Below, piece by piece: positions 18,001 through 27,491 of a stretch of DNA of 64,000 nucleotides. This stretch comes from Dendrolimus kikuchii (lineage: Eukaryota > Arthropoda > Insecta > Lepidoptera > Lasiocampidae), in assembly GCA_019925095.2 (NCBI GenBank), contig CM034406.1, positions 19,682,888-19,746,887 of the forward strand, given 5' to 3'. The stretch's first letter is position 1, and each line of letters opens with the position of its first letter. The position numbers and the translations under genes are program-made. Under the pieces are notes generated by a model that worked only from the letters and a program-made list of their open reading frames with translations, made no database searches and was not told the origin of the DNA.

Positions 18001-20657
18001 GCGTCAAATACCAGTCTCACTTTGTCAGGCTTATTCGGGTTCGTAACGGCGAAGTGAGGCATGTACCACATGCGTTGGTTTCCTTCGTGGCTTCGTTCGC
18101 AAGGCTCGGCGTATCCTTTTGCTAGTAGCCTGTTGACCTGGGCCGTGTATGCTTGTTTAAACTGCGGCGACTTATCCATTTTGCGCTCGATCCCGCGTAG
18201 ACGACGCACTGCCATGTCGTAGCTCGGTGGCATGGTGACGTCATCGTTTCGCCAGGGCAGTCCGACTTCGAAGCGGCCGTTTTCTCTCTTCACGGTCTCT
18301 GAAAATATCTTCAGCGCCCGTTGTTCTTCCGCTACAGGTTTCACCTTGTTCGATATACCGAGTGCGTCGATATCGAAATGAGACTTCACTATTTCGAATA
18401 ATTCGTCCTTTTCCCGCGGCTCTTTATCTTGCCACGTTCGGACGTGTAATACGGTGTCGTTTCCCTGCGTCACCAGGCCTCTGGGTGCACTCCCGTGTAT
18501 GGTCCACCCCAAGAGGGTCAGGGAAGCGGCTGGTTGGCTCTTCTTTCCTGCCAACAGTTTTCTAGTCACGATCAGATGCCAGTTGTCAGCTCCAATTAAT
18601 ACGCGCGGCTTGGCGTTCATAAAGCACACGTCGTCTATATGAAGCGTCTTCAAATGGTGTAACTGTCGTATGACTTCAGACTTAACGGAGTGAGTTCCCA
18701 GTGCGAGTTTCTTCACGGTGCGCGCCTTGATAGGATGGTAGTGCGGTTGCGCTCTTCCGCGCACCGCGACGCTCACCATCCTACTTTCCGCTTCCCGCTG
18801 GCTCGACGTGATGCCGTGAATGTTCAATGGCCTCCTCGGGCCATCTGCCCCTAGCATCCCGGCTATCTCCTCGTCGACGAGCGTGATCGTGGACCCTTCA
18901 TCCAGCAGCGCGTACGTGCTCACTTCCTTTCCGTTAAGCCCCTTGACGGTAATCGGACACACCTTCAATAACACTCTTCTCTCGGTGTTAGAATTGTGTG
19001 CCGATGCCGTCATGACCGACTCCTCTCTGTCGGCCGGTTGACTGACCGACTCCGCTCGGTCGATCGGTCCACTGACGGCTCCAGTTTCCCTTCGTTGGTG
19101 TAGAAGTGCGTGATGCGGCTCGCGGCATTCATTAACACCGCACTTCCTCGCCTTACAACGGAACCGTCTGTGTTTACTTAGTAGGCACAAAAAACATATT
19201 CTCGTTTCCTTGGCCCACTCCCATCTGGCTGGCAACGACATCGAAGCCAGCTTGCCGCACTGCGTTGTCTGGTGCTCAGCTCCGCAACAGTAGCACACGA
19301 TCTTGGCTTCCGTTGTAGCATACACACGGCGACGCTCGTTCATCCTCGGCGGCTTCACTTTATTTTCTTTAGTGACGTTTACACTCGTCGTAGGCAGTGA
19401 TGACGTCATGAAAGAATACTTCATTGCTCTGTCTGCTTCGCCCGTTAGAAATTTCGATAGTGTCATAATCTCCGGCTCGTCTCGGCTCGAGAATTCATCT
19501 GCAAAGTCGCACCATTTCGTTCGTAGATGCGGGCTGAGCTTCTCGACGACTTGTCGTGTCAACATAGGGTTAAGTAAATATCCCTTGTTGTCGACACACG
19601 AGATGACCGTCACTATATTCTGCAGTTTGGTGGCTAGGCTGTTGAGTTCGCTGGCAGACGAACCCGATCGTGGCAACTTCTTGATGTCTTCCAATGCGCG
19701 ACTGATTATGATCTCTGGACGTCCATAGCAGCGCTCCAGCGTCTTCATAATGATCGCAGGGTCCACGGCGGTATACAGCAGGGCTGTCACGCACTCCCTT
19801 GCTTCGCCTTTAAGGCAAGTGCGTAGACGGCCTAAGTTCTCCGCAGGTGAAAATCCGTGTAAGCTCGTCGACTCGCGCATTGCAGCTTTAAACGGTAGCC
19901 ACTCTCCCGGGGCCCCGCTAAAGGTAGGCAGCTCCTGGCACTGTCGCGGCGTCGGCCTGTTGCGTGTCATGCGCTCCAGTACGTCTGCTAGACGGTCGAT
20001 TCCACGATCCCTGGATCTGGTCGGCGTCGGCGATCTTGCGTTGCGCGGCGTTCTGAACGTCACACGAGCGGTCTGGTCGTTCGTTTCTGCAGACCGGTCC
20101 CGCGCCATTGGATACTCTTCCCTTGCTCTTCCCGCAGCGTCTAACGGTGGTCGCGGTCCGGCTCCTCTCGTTCCGGGCTCGGTCCTGTCGCCTGCGCTCG
20201 GCGACTCCCCCCGTATGCGGGTATTCTTCAACCACTCTGTTATATTTCTCTCTGTTTCCACCCCATCGTCTTCACACACGCTGTTCCCGTCTGTCTGCTC
20301 CTTGAGGGCGGCTATGTTCGCAGCGACCCTCTTCTTGATCAGCGACACTTGTAACCGGAGCTCCTCCCGACGGATTGCGGCGATTTGTTCTTCTGCTTCC
20401 AGTTCCACTTGCCTCACCAAAGTGGCGGCGCTGAGCTGCGAACGGTGTGATCGGACGGACGGTGATCGCGATTGGCGTTCAGTACGAATCGCGGTGTGTA
20501 CTTGCGCGGTCGTCGTCTGTTGCATTCCGGGCGACGCGGGTCGCGATACGTTCGGCGCGGACGCGGACGCGGATATATGTACGGACGGCGACGCGGGGGG
20601 TTCTTGATACGCTCTCTGCACTCTGTCTTCGGCGGTCTTGCTCCTGGTGTTCGGCAT
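14997..20657 (-). CDS. Gag-Pol polyprotein of BEL/Pao retrotransposon
   Basis: A single uninterrupted 1886-residue frame, about the length expected for BEL/Pao. It starts MPNTRSKTAED. The Gag-like part has a coiled-coil-prone stretch near 75-125 and two cysteine/histidine clusters at about 455-467 and 488-515 (CYCCGAEHQTTQC and CFLCLLSKHRRFRC). An aspartic-protease motif LLDEGS lies at 584-589. Reverse transcriptase shows VTADIRDMFLQV at 923-934 and YMDD at 1003-1006; RNase H shows FTDAS at 1188, RMEL at 1232 and WSDS at 1262. The BEL signature SLFDPLGLLSPY is at 1114-1125. Integrase has an HHCC finger (about 1475-1524) and acidic residues in GIDCF (1557), WSDNA (1619) and GGAWE (1668). All catalytic positions seen are intact, so the element may be competent apart from its damaged 5' LTR. 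No envelope frame follows. Confidence 0.95.
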   Translation of the reverse strand: MPNTRSKTAEDRVQRAYQEPPASPSVHISASASAPNVSRPASPGMQQTTTAQVHTAIRTERQSRSPSVRSHRSQLSAATLVRQVELEAEEQIAAIRREELRLQVSLIKKRVAANIAALKEQTDGNSVCEDDGVETERNITEWLKNTRIRGESPSAGDRTEPGTRGAGPRPPLDAAGRAREEYPMARDRSAETNDQTARVTFRTPRNARSPTPTRSRDRGIDRLADVLERMTRNRPTPRQCQELPTFSGAPGEWLPFKAAMRESTSLHGFSPAENLGRLRTCLKGEARECVTALLYTAVDPAIIMKTLERCYGRPEIIISRALEDIKKLPRSGSSASELNSLATKLQNIVTVISCVDNKGYLLNPMLTRQVVEKLSPHLRTKWCDFADEFSSRDEPEIMTLSKFLTGEADRAMKYSFMTSSLPTTSVNVTKENKVKPPRMNERRRVYATTEAKIVCYCCGAEHQTTQCGKLASMSLPARWEWAKETRICFLCLLSKHRRFRCKARKCGVNECREPHHALLHQRRETGAVSGPIDRAESVSQPADREESVMTASAHNSNTERRVLLKVCPITVKGLNGKEVSTYALLDEGSTITLVDEEIAGMLGADGPRRPLNIHGITSSQREAESRMVSVAVRGRAQPHYHPIKARTVKKLALGTHSVKSEVIRQLHHLKTLHIDDVCFMNAKPRVLIGADNWHLIVTRKLLAGKKSQPAASLTLLGWTIHGSAPRGLVTQGNDTVLHVRTWQDKEPREKDELFEIVKSHFDIDALGISNKVKPVAEEQRALKIFSETVKRENGRFEVGLPWRNDDVTMPPSYDMAVRRLRGIERKMDKSPQFKQAYTAQVNRLLAKGYAEPCERSHEGNQRMWYMPHFAVTNPNKPDKVRLVFDAAARSNGVCMNDALLDGPDLLRALYGILFRFREGKIAVTADIRDMFLQVKIRKEDRAAQHFLWRGDDRHNPPRRYVMTSMIFGARSSPFLAHSVRDRNASDHKETYPRAYHSITQNHYMDDWVQSFETETEAAKAIAEVQEVHRKAGFQLAGWDTNRERLMENIPDEERARQPKELGASAHPYGKTLGVLWMPETDELAFNTAMPRVPHSIKCGTQTPTKREALGMVMSLFDPLGLLSPYTIRAKIVLQRLWRLKLGWDEPLPTEEASEFEEWIRDLNSIKELRLPRCYGGDRDVVNMQLHVFTDASEQAYAAAAYWRFEQRNGNVGVTLIAGKAKVAPMKAQSIPRMELQAALIGARLAAEIKKEHSFKRYDVIFWSDSKTVLHWIRNDSVRYTPYVAHRLSEIGEITESEQWRWVPTSYNVADDATRINVSSMKTDDRWFKGPEFLHGPPTNWPKEEPTETEDDEVVVTYTTDEKPLVDVTRFSSYGKLLRATAYALAFIDKCRRRTRTMETRHIERAERLLIRQAQQESFPKDYERLKKGERVSRDSRLYKLDPEYGGDGVIKLNGRINAATLRELTGNPPILDGSHHLTRLIIRGEHEQHHHIGREHVVNNVRQKYWVLRVRPTVRNILRQCTVCRLKKTAPTVPVKGNLPKDRLAAYARPFTNCGIDCFGPIWVTIGRRKEKRWGMLFTCMVTRAIHMELIASLSTDSAIMALRRMGARRGWPQVIWSDNATNFHGADTELLTAYARWKEEMPDHVKGRHLAWRFIDPGAPNQGGAWERLIRSVKTALHATLAEQAPREETLTTVITEIEHTVNSRPLTHVSVSPEDDEALTPNHFLIGSATGLPITGTNELADRKTWIATQALADMFWTRWLREYLPTLAPRDDVRRREESIRVGDVVIIADGLLPRNVWPRGQIERTYRGPDNIIRSADVRTRGGIFRRPVRRLIVLTRRDGFEDLRRGEDVADREHPPDPPAGAHLHSAPRIPPTPIASAISN
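15100..15110 (-). other. polypurine tract of the BEL/Pao element
   Basis: On the minus strand, GGGGGGAGGA ends exactly where TGTTGCGG begins. This is the position and composition expected for plus-strand priming. It lies within the coding frame, as the frame continues into the LTR. Confidence 0.75.
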
Positions 20658-21159
20658 CTTCGGTCCTTGCCTTAGCCTAACACGTATGACCGACTACCCT
20701 GACCAGTGTGTATATATGTGTGTGTATAACCGACGATCCTAATTTACTACACTAAACACTAAACACTGAGACCTTTGACCGACCTAACTGGAAACAGCGC
20801 ACCGTCTATGACTTTGTGAACTGGCCGTTTGGCACCGTTAGGTGGACAGTCACTCGGTCACGGTACGAAGTAACGTTATTCTTTCTTCCGGTCTTGATCC
20901 TGCAGACGCGTAGCCTCGGCGTCCGGGGCAGGAACTCTTGGTCTCCTGGTACGTAGTCCGGCAGGAACTCTTGGTCTCCTAGTACGTAGTCCGGGCTGCC
21001 CACGATGATCTTCTATAATAATCTTCTTTCTTCTTTAGGGTGCCGCTACGAGACCGTATAGAGTTGGTCTTTCTTCTTTCTTGAGGTTTCGATGGAGCAA
21101 AAGACACTGCTCGTTTCTTCTTTGCGATTCTTCTATCCGGCGGCGAAGTACCAAAAAAC
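20658..21159 (-). other. 5' leader of the BEL/Pao element, with tandem repeat
   Basis: Between the 5' LTR and the Gag start. Just inside the LTR the minus strand reads GTTTTTTGGTACTTCGCCGC, where TGG would begin a tRNA primer-binding site; the tRNA is not identified. A direct repeat of about 33 bp, unit GGCAGGAACTCTTGGTCTCC..., occurs twice at about 20927-20993. Confidence 0.6.
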
Positions 21160-21408
21160 TATTGGTGGCAGTTGCACCTCGGGTTGTAAATGAAAATTCG
21201 ACGTAATAATGGACTGTATGATTATTATTTATAAATACATTATACATTTAAAGAGTATAACAAAGAGAGTACAATATAGCTGAGTGGCTGAATTGATAAT
21301 TTTTCTTGAAGTAGGTAGTATCAGCAGTAGTTCATTTTCAGTTTTTTCGGCCTCCTATACCCGCATTCCGTCCGACGCCTAGTTGCTAATCGCGCTAGCT
21401 ATGGGCGT
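21160..21408 (-). repeat. 5' LTR of the BEL/Pao element, truncated
   Basis: Matches 14779-15026 with 3 substitutions and one indel, and stops at GGGCGT (21403-21408). The first 73 bases of U3 (minus-strand sense), including TGTTGCGG, are missing. The promoter region of the element may therefore be impaired. Confidence 0.85.
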
Positions 21409-21763
21409 ACCATATTATCTGTACTCTAGTTTTGTTTAAATTGTTTAAATAAATGTAAGCTGAATTGGCCAGTTTGCGAACCACACTAAAAAAAAAAAAA
21501 AAAATGACGTGCTAAAATGTTATGCTGCAATATGTCTCCACAAATTCCTTACAAGCAAGGCAAGATAAAAACGTTATACAGAATTTAGTATAAGAGCTTG
21601 GAGCTAGATGCTATGTAAATGAATTTTTGTCATTTAAGTATTCTTCAATAGTGTAGCAAGATGCTTTTTAAATTAGTTTCACGTGACGTTTCATCACGTC
21701 CAATATCATAGCACTCTCGTCACTTATAATCACGTAATTTCCAGATGTGTATAAAGGTCAAAC
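21409..21763. other. no gene recognised
   Basis: Right flank of the BEL element with a poly(A) run near 21488-21504. No coding signals. Confidence 0.45.
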
Positions 21764-21905
21764 TCCCAAACGGAAGGTAGGCAATTATGAAGATAAAAAA
21801 ATGCAAATTAGCAAATTAGCGACTTTCGAAAACTTGTTAATGAATTGAAACTCGGCTCCGAAGTTTAATATTTACTTCGTTATTAAATATTCTTTACAAT
21901 TTTAT
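21764..21905 (+). mobile_element. fragment shared with the THAP-exon locus
   Basis: TCCCAAACGGAAGGTAGGC and the next 120 bases match about 26665-26803, i.e. the end of the THAP-like exon, its splice donor and the intron start. The THAP-coding part itself is absent here. Confidence 0.6.
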
Positions 21906-22009
21906 CCTCATGAAAATTAATTGCTCAAGTATTGTACTTAATTTAAGGTGTTTATATTTATTTATTTATTTTGAAATAGACATAATAACTATTTTGCTTA
22001 GTTTGTTAA

Positions 22010-22303
22010 TAGGAAAGGAATGCTCCGGTGGTTCGGGCATGTGGAAAGAATGACTAAACAGATATACAATGCAAAAGTGGATGGATGCAGAAGTCATGGA
22101 AGGCCACGACACACCTTCCATGATCAAATTGATCGTGTACTAGCCGAAGGTGATGTCAGGAGCCTTAAGAACAGACGAGCGTGCATGACAAGAGTTATGA
22201 ATGTCAAAGAAGCAAGTGAGGTGTGTAAGAATAAGCCTAAATGGCGCTCTGTTGTTCGTGCCTACCCCGCAAGGGAACTGGCGTGAAGTTATGTATGTAT
22301 GTA
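22010..22303 (+). pseudogene. RTE-A LINE, 5'-truncated
   Basis: 88-residue end of the RTE-A protein from MLRWFGHVERM to YPARELA and a short ATGT tail. No clear target duplication was seen around it. Confidence 0.75.
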
Positions 22304-22433
22304 ATTGATAAAATATTATTAAGTCATGACTTTTAGATTCACAAATCTCAGCTAAGCGGTTTTACACGAACACAAATATAATATATTTACATTATTGTTA
22401 ACATTATGCTTCGGTAATCACGTATGTTTGTTG

Positions 22434-23005
22434 TGATATAAATATTGTGATATAGAGAGGGATGTAAGGAGAAGAATAAATGTAGCATGGCTGAAGTGGA
22501 GACAGGTAACCGGTGTGACGTGCGACAAACTAATGCCACTGAAACTAAAAGGTCAAATATATAAATCTATCATACGACCAGTCATGCTATACGGGTCGGA
22601 ATGTTGGGCCACTATAGTGATAAACTACAAACGTCTCCACTCAGCTGAGATGAGAATGTTGAGATGGATGTGTGGTGTTACAAGAATGGATAAGGTGAGA
22701 AATGAGTACATAAGGGGATCTTTGAAAGTTGCACCTGTGACAGAAAAATTGAGAGGAAGAAGATTAAGTTGGTATGGGCATATAATGAGGAGGGATGAAA
22801 GTCACGTGACAAAAAGAATGTTATACTACAAGATCGATGGGTACAAATTTAAAGGTAGACCAAAAAAAAGATGGATGGATTGTGTGAAGGATGACATGAT
22901 GATATGCCGTGTGACAGAAGAGGTATGTCAGAATAGAAGAGTGTGGAAGGAAAAGACATATTGTGCCGACCCCAAGTAATTGGGGTATGGTGAAAGAAAA
23001 GAGAG
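22434..23005 (+). pseudogene. RTE-B LINE, 5'-truncated
   Basis: The frame reads QIYKSIIRPVMLYGSECWAT, RMLRWMCGVTRMDKVRNEYI, LSWYGHIMRRDESHV, FKGRPKKRWMDCVKDDM and ends CADPK. This is the C-terminus of an RTE-like LINE distinct from RTE-A. The stop is followed by TTGGGGTATGGTGAAAGAAA. An 18-bp target duplication AATCACGTATGTTTGTTG lies at 22416-22433 and 23006-23023. The RT palm is missing. Confidence 0.88.
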
Positions 23006-23251
23006 AATCACGTATGTTTGTTGGTTTGGTTATGTTTAATTTGTACAAATACAACATACAATAAAAACTGTATACTCAATACGCTTGTCTAGCCGTCTGA
23101 ATGGCTAGTTATGGGGACTGAGGAACACACGTCGAGCCATGCTGCCTCCGCCAAGTTCCGGTAGAAAGGATACACCCACTGGAATGACGATGTTTTTATT
23201 TCACAACGGAATCTCATAGATTACTTATTTGAAAGTCATGAGTCTACTGTC

Positions 23252-23565
23252 TTTTTTTTTTATTGCAGGAGATCAGCAGACAGGCAAATGGCCCACTTGA
23301 TGGAAAGCGGTTACCATCGCCTATGGACATTTGCAACACCAAAGGTGCTACAAATGCGCTGCTGCTCTCTTAAGGGAAACTGGAACCTGGTCACTAATGC
23401 CGGAACACAACTCGAAGGTTGTTATGGCGACATACTTTAGACCAGGGGTGGTAGCCATCCAGTCGGGCAAATGCCCTACCACCTGGCTGTGGGTTGTTAA
23501 GTCGCCTCTTACGACAGGCCGCCCGGCCGCAGGAAATTGTATTCTTTCTCCGTTCCTGCACGGAT
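23252..23565 (-). mobile_element. SL short poly(A) element, near full length
   Basis: Complete copy from the T-rich end at 23252 to GCACGGAT at 23558-23565, with the central CCAGGGGTGGTAGCC segment present. Confidence 0.85.
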
Positions 23566-23702
23566 GATACTGATGATGTCGCTTCGAAAGCAATATTAGT
23601 TGCTGCTAAAGGAGAAGAAGCGGCGCAACAACACCCAACCCCCCCCCCCCCCTGCAACATATCTTTACTTCATAATTATTACGTAATTTATGTACAAAGT
23701 AT

Positions 23703-24207
23703 TGTTACGAGTTTAGCGGGACTCGAGTTAAAATGCCGCTGGAATTATTATTATAGAGTTTATTAGAACTAATACAAACACGTATATAACACGGGTACAA
23801 ATATAACCGAACACAGCAAATCCAAACGTAATTCAGAAGGTCGTAATTCAATAAAACGCGCAAAGTCCGTCACTATTAGATTCTCGTTATGTACACACGT
23901 CTCGCCTTGATCGTGGTTCTCGCTCGACTGCCCCCTCCCTCAATCAGGCCATCGTTTTGTACTGCACAAATGCAATGTGCTCGTATCGTAATCGATGTAA
24001 TCCGAAACACCTGGCTAATGAGTCACCATAAATGAGTACAATAAAACAATGGGCTGTTCTCTAGAAACGTATGCCAATAAATAAGCAAAGAAAAGAAGAC
24101 GATCATAAAAGAATTACAATTAATTCAAATGCCGACAGGTAATAAAATGTGGTTTTTTTTCAGATATGCAGGTGGATTTTGTTTTTATCGGGACCTGAGT
24201 TGTAACA
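23703..24207 (-). mobile_element. solo LTR (gypLTR family) inside a LINE tail
   Basis: TGTTACGAGT at the left and GAGTTGTAACA at the right, with a perfect duplication GTAT at 23699-23702 and 24208-24211. The flanks TGTACAAAGTAT and GTATCAATGCATTCGGCC join into a sequence like that at 60108-60155, so the LTR landed in a LINE 3' region. Confidence 0.85.
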
Positions 24208-24530
24208 GTATCAATGCATTCGGCCCATAATTGGGGATGCAAAATTATTATTATAATATCGACTTCCAGATAAACATTTCATACAATCAATACAATTAAT
24301 AATAAAAATTAAATTTGTTAATCATTAGCGATACCGGGCTTGGTGGGCTTCCCGACTCCGTGGGAGCGGAGGCGTTCAGCCAGAAAGCAGCGCGCTCGAG
24401 GAGGCACCTCCTGTGAGGTTCGACCTCGGCTCGACCGTTGCGGGGGGAATTACTCTATAGGATTAAGCCGTGAGAGGTTGAATGAACTAATCCAACAGGC
24501 TGAAGTCTTATAGTTATAAGTTACATAGTT
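24208..24530 (-). mobile_element. LINE 3' pieces
   Basis: Up to about 24320: the CAATGCATTCGGCCCATAAT tail shared with 60130-60240. From about 24330: a GC-rich block (GGGCTTCCCGACTCCGTGGG, CTCTATAGGATTAAGCC) that is the reverse orientation of 60885-61040. Both are untranslated LINE ends. Confidence 0.55.
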
Positions 24531-24539
24531 AATATAAAA

Positions 24540-24716
24540 TTATATAATTGTAATGAGTTGGTGGTAGGCTAAATAAAACTTTAACAATACTCATAGACAC
24601 TTGACATCTTTGTCTTCCGTGATCACGGCTGCTGAAAAGCAGCCGAGACGTCGGAATAATAAAAACCAAATAAATTACTGCGCTTAAATCCGTTAAAATG
24701 TAGTTTTATGTATTGT
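24540..24716. mobile_element. FB foldback element, one arm
   Basis: Matches the right arm of the FB element at 6950-7616: GGTGGTAGGCTAAATAAAAC, CTTCCGTGATCACGGC and the terminal AAATGTAGTTTTAT. The other arm is missing. Confidence 0.65.
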
Positions 24717-24718
24717 AT

Positions 24719-25290
24719 GTCTTTCTAGACCACGGGCCATAAAAATGGCCCGGACTTTTGCAGGGCTTGCGTGAGGCCATGGGGAGGCCAACACGTAGAG
24801 GCCCCTTGACAAATTTAATGTAAATGTGGCGTGTCACTGACCGGCGATTATCCCTGTCTACACCATATAGTAATGGACTCAAGGACTTGTCCTTGGCCAG
24901 TGTAGGACTATTGTGGGAAATGAGGACAAAAAGTACCGGGTTATTGTGGTGAACTGCTAATAGTACTAGGAGTCTGGGAATATGGGGACTATGGTGTCTG
25001 CCCGTCGCAATGTTTGGGGAACATGGAAAAATGGACAAACGGTGACTCGCCACTCCCTGCATGGGCCCCTAAAAATGCCATATAAGGCAGGGGCAACATG
25101 GGTGTGAGTGGCTAAGGGGTATAGAGAGTTGGGCTGCAGGTTCACCGTAGCTACTTCTGACTTGATGCCATTTATCACTTTCACCCCTGGAGCTTGAATC
25201 TTATCTCTAGCGATCTCCACTCCGTGCCGGCTGGTTAAGGCAAGCACGGAGGTGGGGGCTTTGCCTTGGCCCCCGGAGTCAGGTATGAGG
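24719..25290. mobile_element. unclassified repeat fragment
   Basis: A segment starting CTTTCTAGACCACGGGCCAT is repeated in reverse at about 28305-28355. The rest includes GGCAAGCACGGAGGTGGGGG, a GC-rich retroelement-like composition. Open frames of 93 and 118 codons on the minus strand have no recognisable motif. Confidence 0.35.
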
Positions 25291-25391
25291 TGTCGCTACT
25301 CACCTAAGGCTTCGCCACAAATCTCCCCTGCGGTTTAGTTTTATTATTATTATTATTATTGCGCCATTTGACTCCTTTCACCTATACATAC

Positions 25392-25849
25392 TGTTACGAG
25401 GTTATGGGATGTAAATTTGAAAATGCCGTTAGATTTATCCATAAAGTTTATTAGAAGGACACAAACTTAATTCATAGCTCTTACAAGTATAACCGAATAC
25501 AACAATATCAAACCGCAGGGTAGACAATCGTTTTCATATAAAGTTCTCCAAAAGTGTACTAGGTAACGCTTCGTTCGCAATCAGAACACGATTGTCTTAA
25601 TCTCAGTATGAACGACCCCCATCCATTTGTAAATTAGACATGGCCTACTAGGAACATGCCGCCCACTGGTTCTTGAAATCCTAACTTGTCGGCTCAATGG
25701 TTTCTAAGAATTCGCATGACATACAAGCATATGACAGAAGTTTTATTATGTCTTACGGCGGCGCGAACAAAGAGATTAGCGTGAACAAGATCACTCAAAC
25801 TGAAAGGGGTAATAAGACACCTGCAAAGGATTAGTATCGGCTCGCAACA
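25392..25849 (-). mobile_element. solo LTR (divergent gypLTR)
   Basis: TGTTACGAGG at the left and GGCTCGCAACA at the right, bounded by a perfect ATAC duplication (25388-25391 and 25850-25853). It shares AAAATGCCGTTAG and AAGTTTATTAGAA with the family but is otherwise diverged, suggesting an older subfamily. Confidence 0.82.
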
Positions 25850-25853
25850 ATAC

Positions 25854-26400
25854 TTTAACGTCATAAGTTAGTACGCTCGTACAAAATCTATGAAGCTGCA
25901 ATGTTTAATAAGATGATAAGAAGTATCTCAGATTATTTGACTGTCCGCCCCACTATTAACTCGTGATATGTATCACTATTAACAAGTCATTGGAGTCAAA
26001 CGAAATGATATACAAACAGCACTACATCGCTACAATTAATTTATGATTGCGCTATTCTCTCCCGGATGATATCATCTGCCTTGTTACAAGTTCGTTATGT
26101 TGCATTCGTCCGTCCAAATCAACCAACCCAATTTCGTTAATTTTAGTGATGGGACTTCATGTTTTGATTCGGCTTTCGGTAAAGTCGATGAATTTTGCAT
26201 ATTAGTCTAAAATTACGAACTCTGGAACGTAGGACTTTAGTCGTAGGGTGAGTTAAAAAATAAAAATATTTTTTATAAAATTAAAAAAAAATCATTTGAA
26301 TTCTTCATTATTTTTCAGACGAAATGTAACCGGTGGCAAAATTTGGGTTATTATCATTGCACAACAGTAGTGTACTCGACATGATGGTAGATAAACGGTT
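25854..26400. other. no gene recognised
   Basis: AT-rich sequence without repeat or coding signals that could be identified. Confidence 0.4.
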
Positions 26401-26467
26401 CACGTCTCAACAGTTGAGACGCCGACAGTTAGCGGGTGTAAACGTGATGATATCAATGAGGTTTAGT

Positions 26468-27075
26468 GTACTACGTACTAGAGAAGACTCGTACGTAGTA
26501 CGATAATAAGTACGTAGTACTCAGTCTATGTACAAGAACTCGCTTAGTCTGCGCCGGCTGTTGTCGATACTTTACATGTTTGAGTGGAAAGTAACTATTA
26601 CAAAAATGCCGCCTTCATGTGTACTAAGGCACTGTTCAAACCACTCAAGCAACTCAAATAAAAGTCCCAAACGGAAGGTAGGCAATTATGAAGATAAAAA
26701 AATGCAAATTAGCAAATTAGCGACTTTCGAAACTCGTTAATAAAACATTGAAACTCGGCTCCAAAGTTTAATATTTACTTCGTTATTAAATATTCTTTAC
26801 AATTGAGGTGACTTTTCACCGGTAAGTTAGTATACATCTCGATAAAACATCTAATTTGAATGAAATTTTATCAATCTTAACGCGTCATCGCTTCTGTCAT
26901 GTTCAGGTGAATTTAAACTATACTCTCTAAGCGATCTAGAGCTGCATGTTTTAATAGTTAGATGGCATAACTAGTGTTTTAGCGCTGCAGTCCAGTGCAC
27001 GCTCGCCCGGTGAAGGCACCGCTTTCATCAAGTTCGAACTTTTTTGTTTTGAATCGTTTCTCTAGTACGTAGTAC
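26468..27075. promoter_or_regulatory. four TACGTAGTAC palindromic sites around a THAP exon
   Basis: The 10-mer TACGTAGTAC occurs at 26492-26501, 26511-26520 and 27066-27075, and as its complement at 26468-26477. Three copies fall within 53 bp just upstream of the THAP-like exon. The clustering suggests binding sites, perhaps for the transposase itself; function is inferred. Confidence 0.45.
26606..26677 (+). CDS. THAP-type zinc-finger first exon (P-element-like or domesticated)
   Basis: ATG opens MPPSCVLRHCSNHSSNSNKS, which has the MPxxC(x4)CxN start of THAP C2CH fingers, and ends PKRK at a GTAGGC donor (26678-26683). The exon is 24 codons in phase 0. Read-through gives only 21 more residues before a stop. 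THAP fingers occur in P-element transposases and in host proteins. The exon end and following intron are repeated at 21764-21905, which favours a transposon. No later exon with the remaining Cys/His or a transposase domain was found. Confidence 0.5.
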
Positions 27076-27109
27076 ATATAACTCAACGAATGATACTAAA
27101 TTTGTTTAA

Positions 27110-27490
27110 ATTTCTGTATATTTCTTTGTTTTGTTATCGTGAACTTAGTTATGAAATGGTGTAGTCGAAATTTGACATATTATGTCCATTAATAATTGTA
27201 AACGCGAAAGTAACTGTTGTTACCTTTTAGCGGATAAACTGCTGAACAAATCCAAATTTTTGGCAAAAAGATAGATTGCTTTTCGATATGGGCGACTTTG
27301 TGTCTAAAAAAACAATATTCAAGGAGGTAAATAGGGGGGGGGGGGGGAACAAAACGTTATATGGGCAATTCATTAGTCTTAAATTTAGTAATATGAATAA
27401 ATTCATATTTAGGTGCTAATAAGTAAAAAGTAAATAAAGGTTTTAGATAACAGTTGTGATTTACAAATAAATAAAATAAAAGCAATAATA
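27110..27490. other. decayed repeat, no gene
   Basis: CGCGAAAGTAACTGTTGTTACC and GCTGAACAAATCCAAATTT recall the interior of lepidopteran non-autonomous Helitrons, but no termini are visible. A 14-G run sits at 27334-27347. Confidence 0.35.
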
Positions 27491-27491
27491 G

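Larger units (their letters stand above)
14779..21408 (-). mobile_element. BEL/Pao LTR retrotransposon, near intact
   Basis: A 6.6-kb element on the minus strand. The 3' LTR (left) spans 14779-15099; the 5' LTR (right) is cut to 21160-21408. Between them lies a leader of about 500 bp and one Gag-Pol frame. The aligned LTR parts differ by 3 substitutions and a 1-base indel over about 248 bp, so insertion is fairly recent. The flanks do not form a target duplication and do not join into one pre-insertion sequence: the left flank is RTE-A, the right flank is unrelated. The right end was therefore probably lost by deletion or recombination after insertion. Confidence 0.9.

Noticed and set aside
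19750..20607. A 285-codon frame antisense to the BEL Gag-Pol
   Set aside because: Shadow of the GC-rich Gag coding strand; serine/arginine/valine-rich, no motif.
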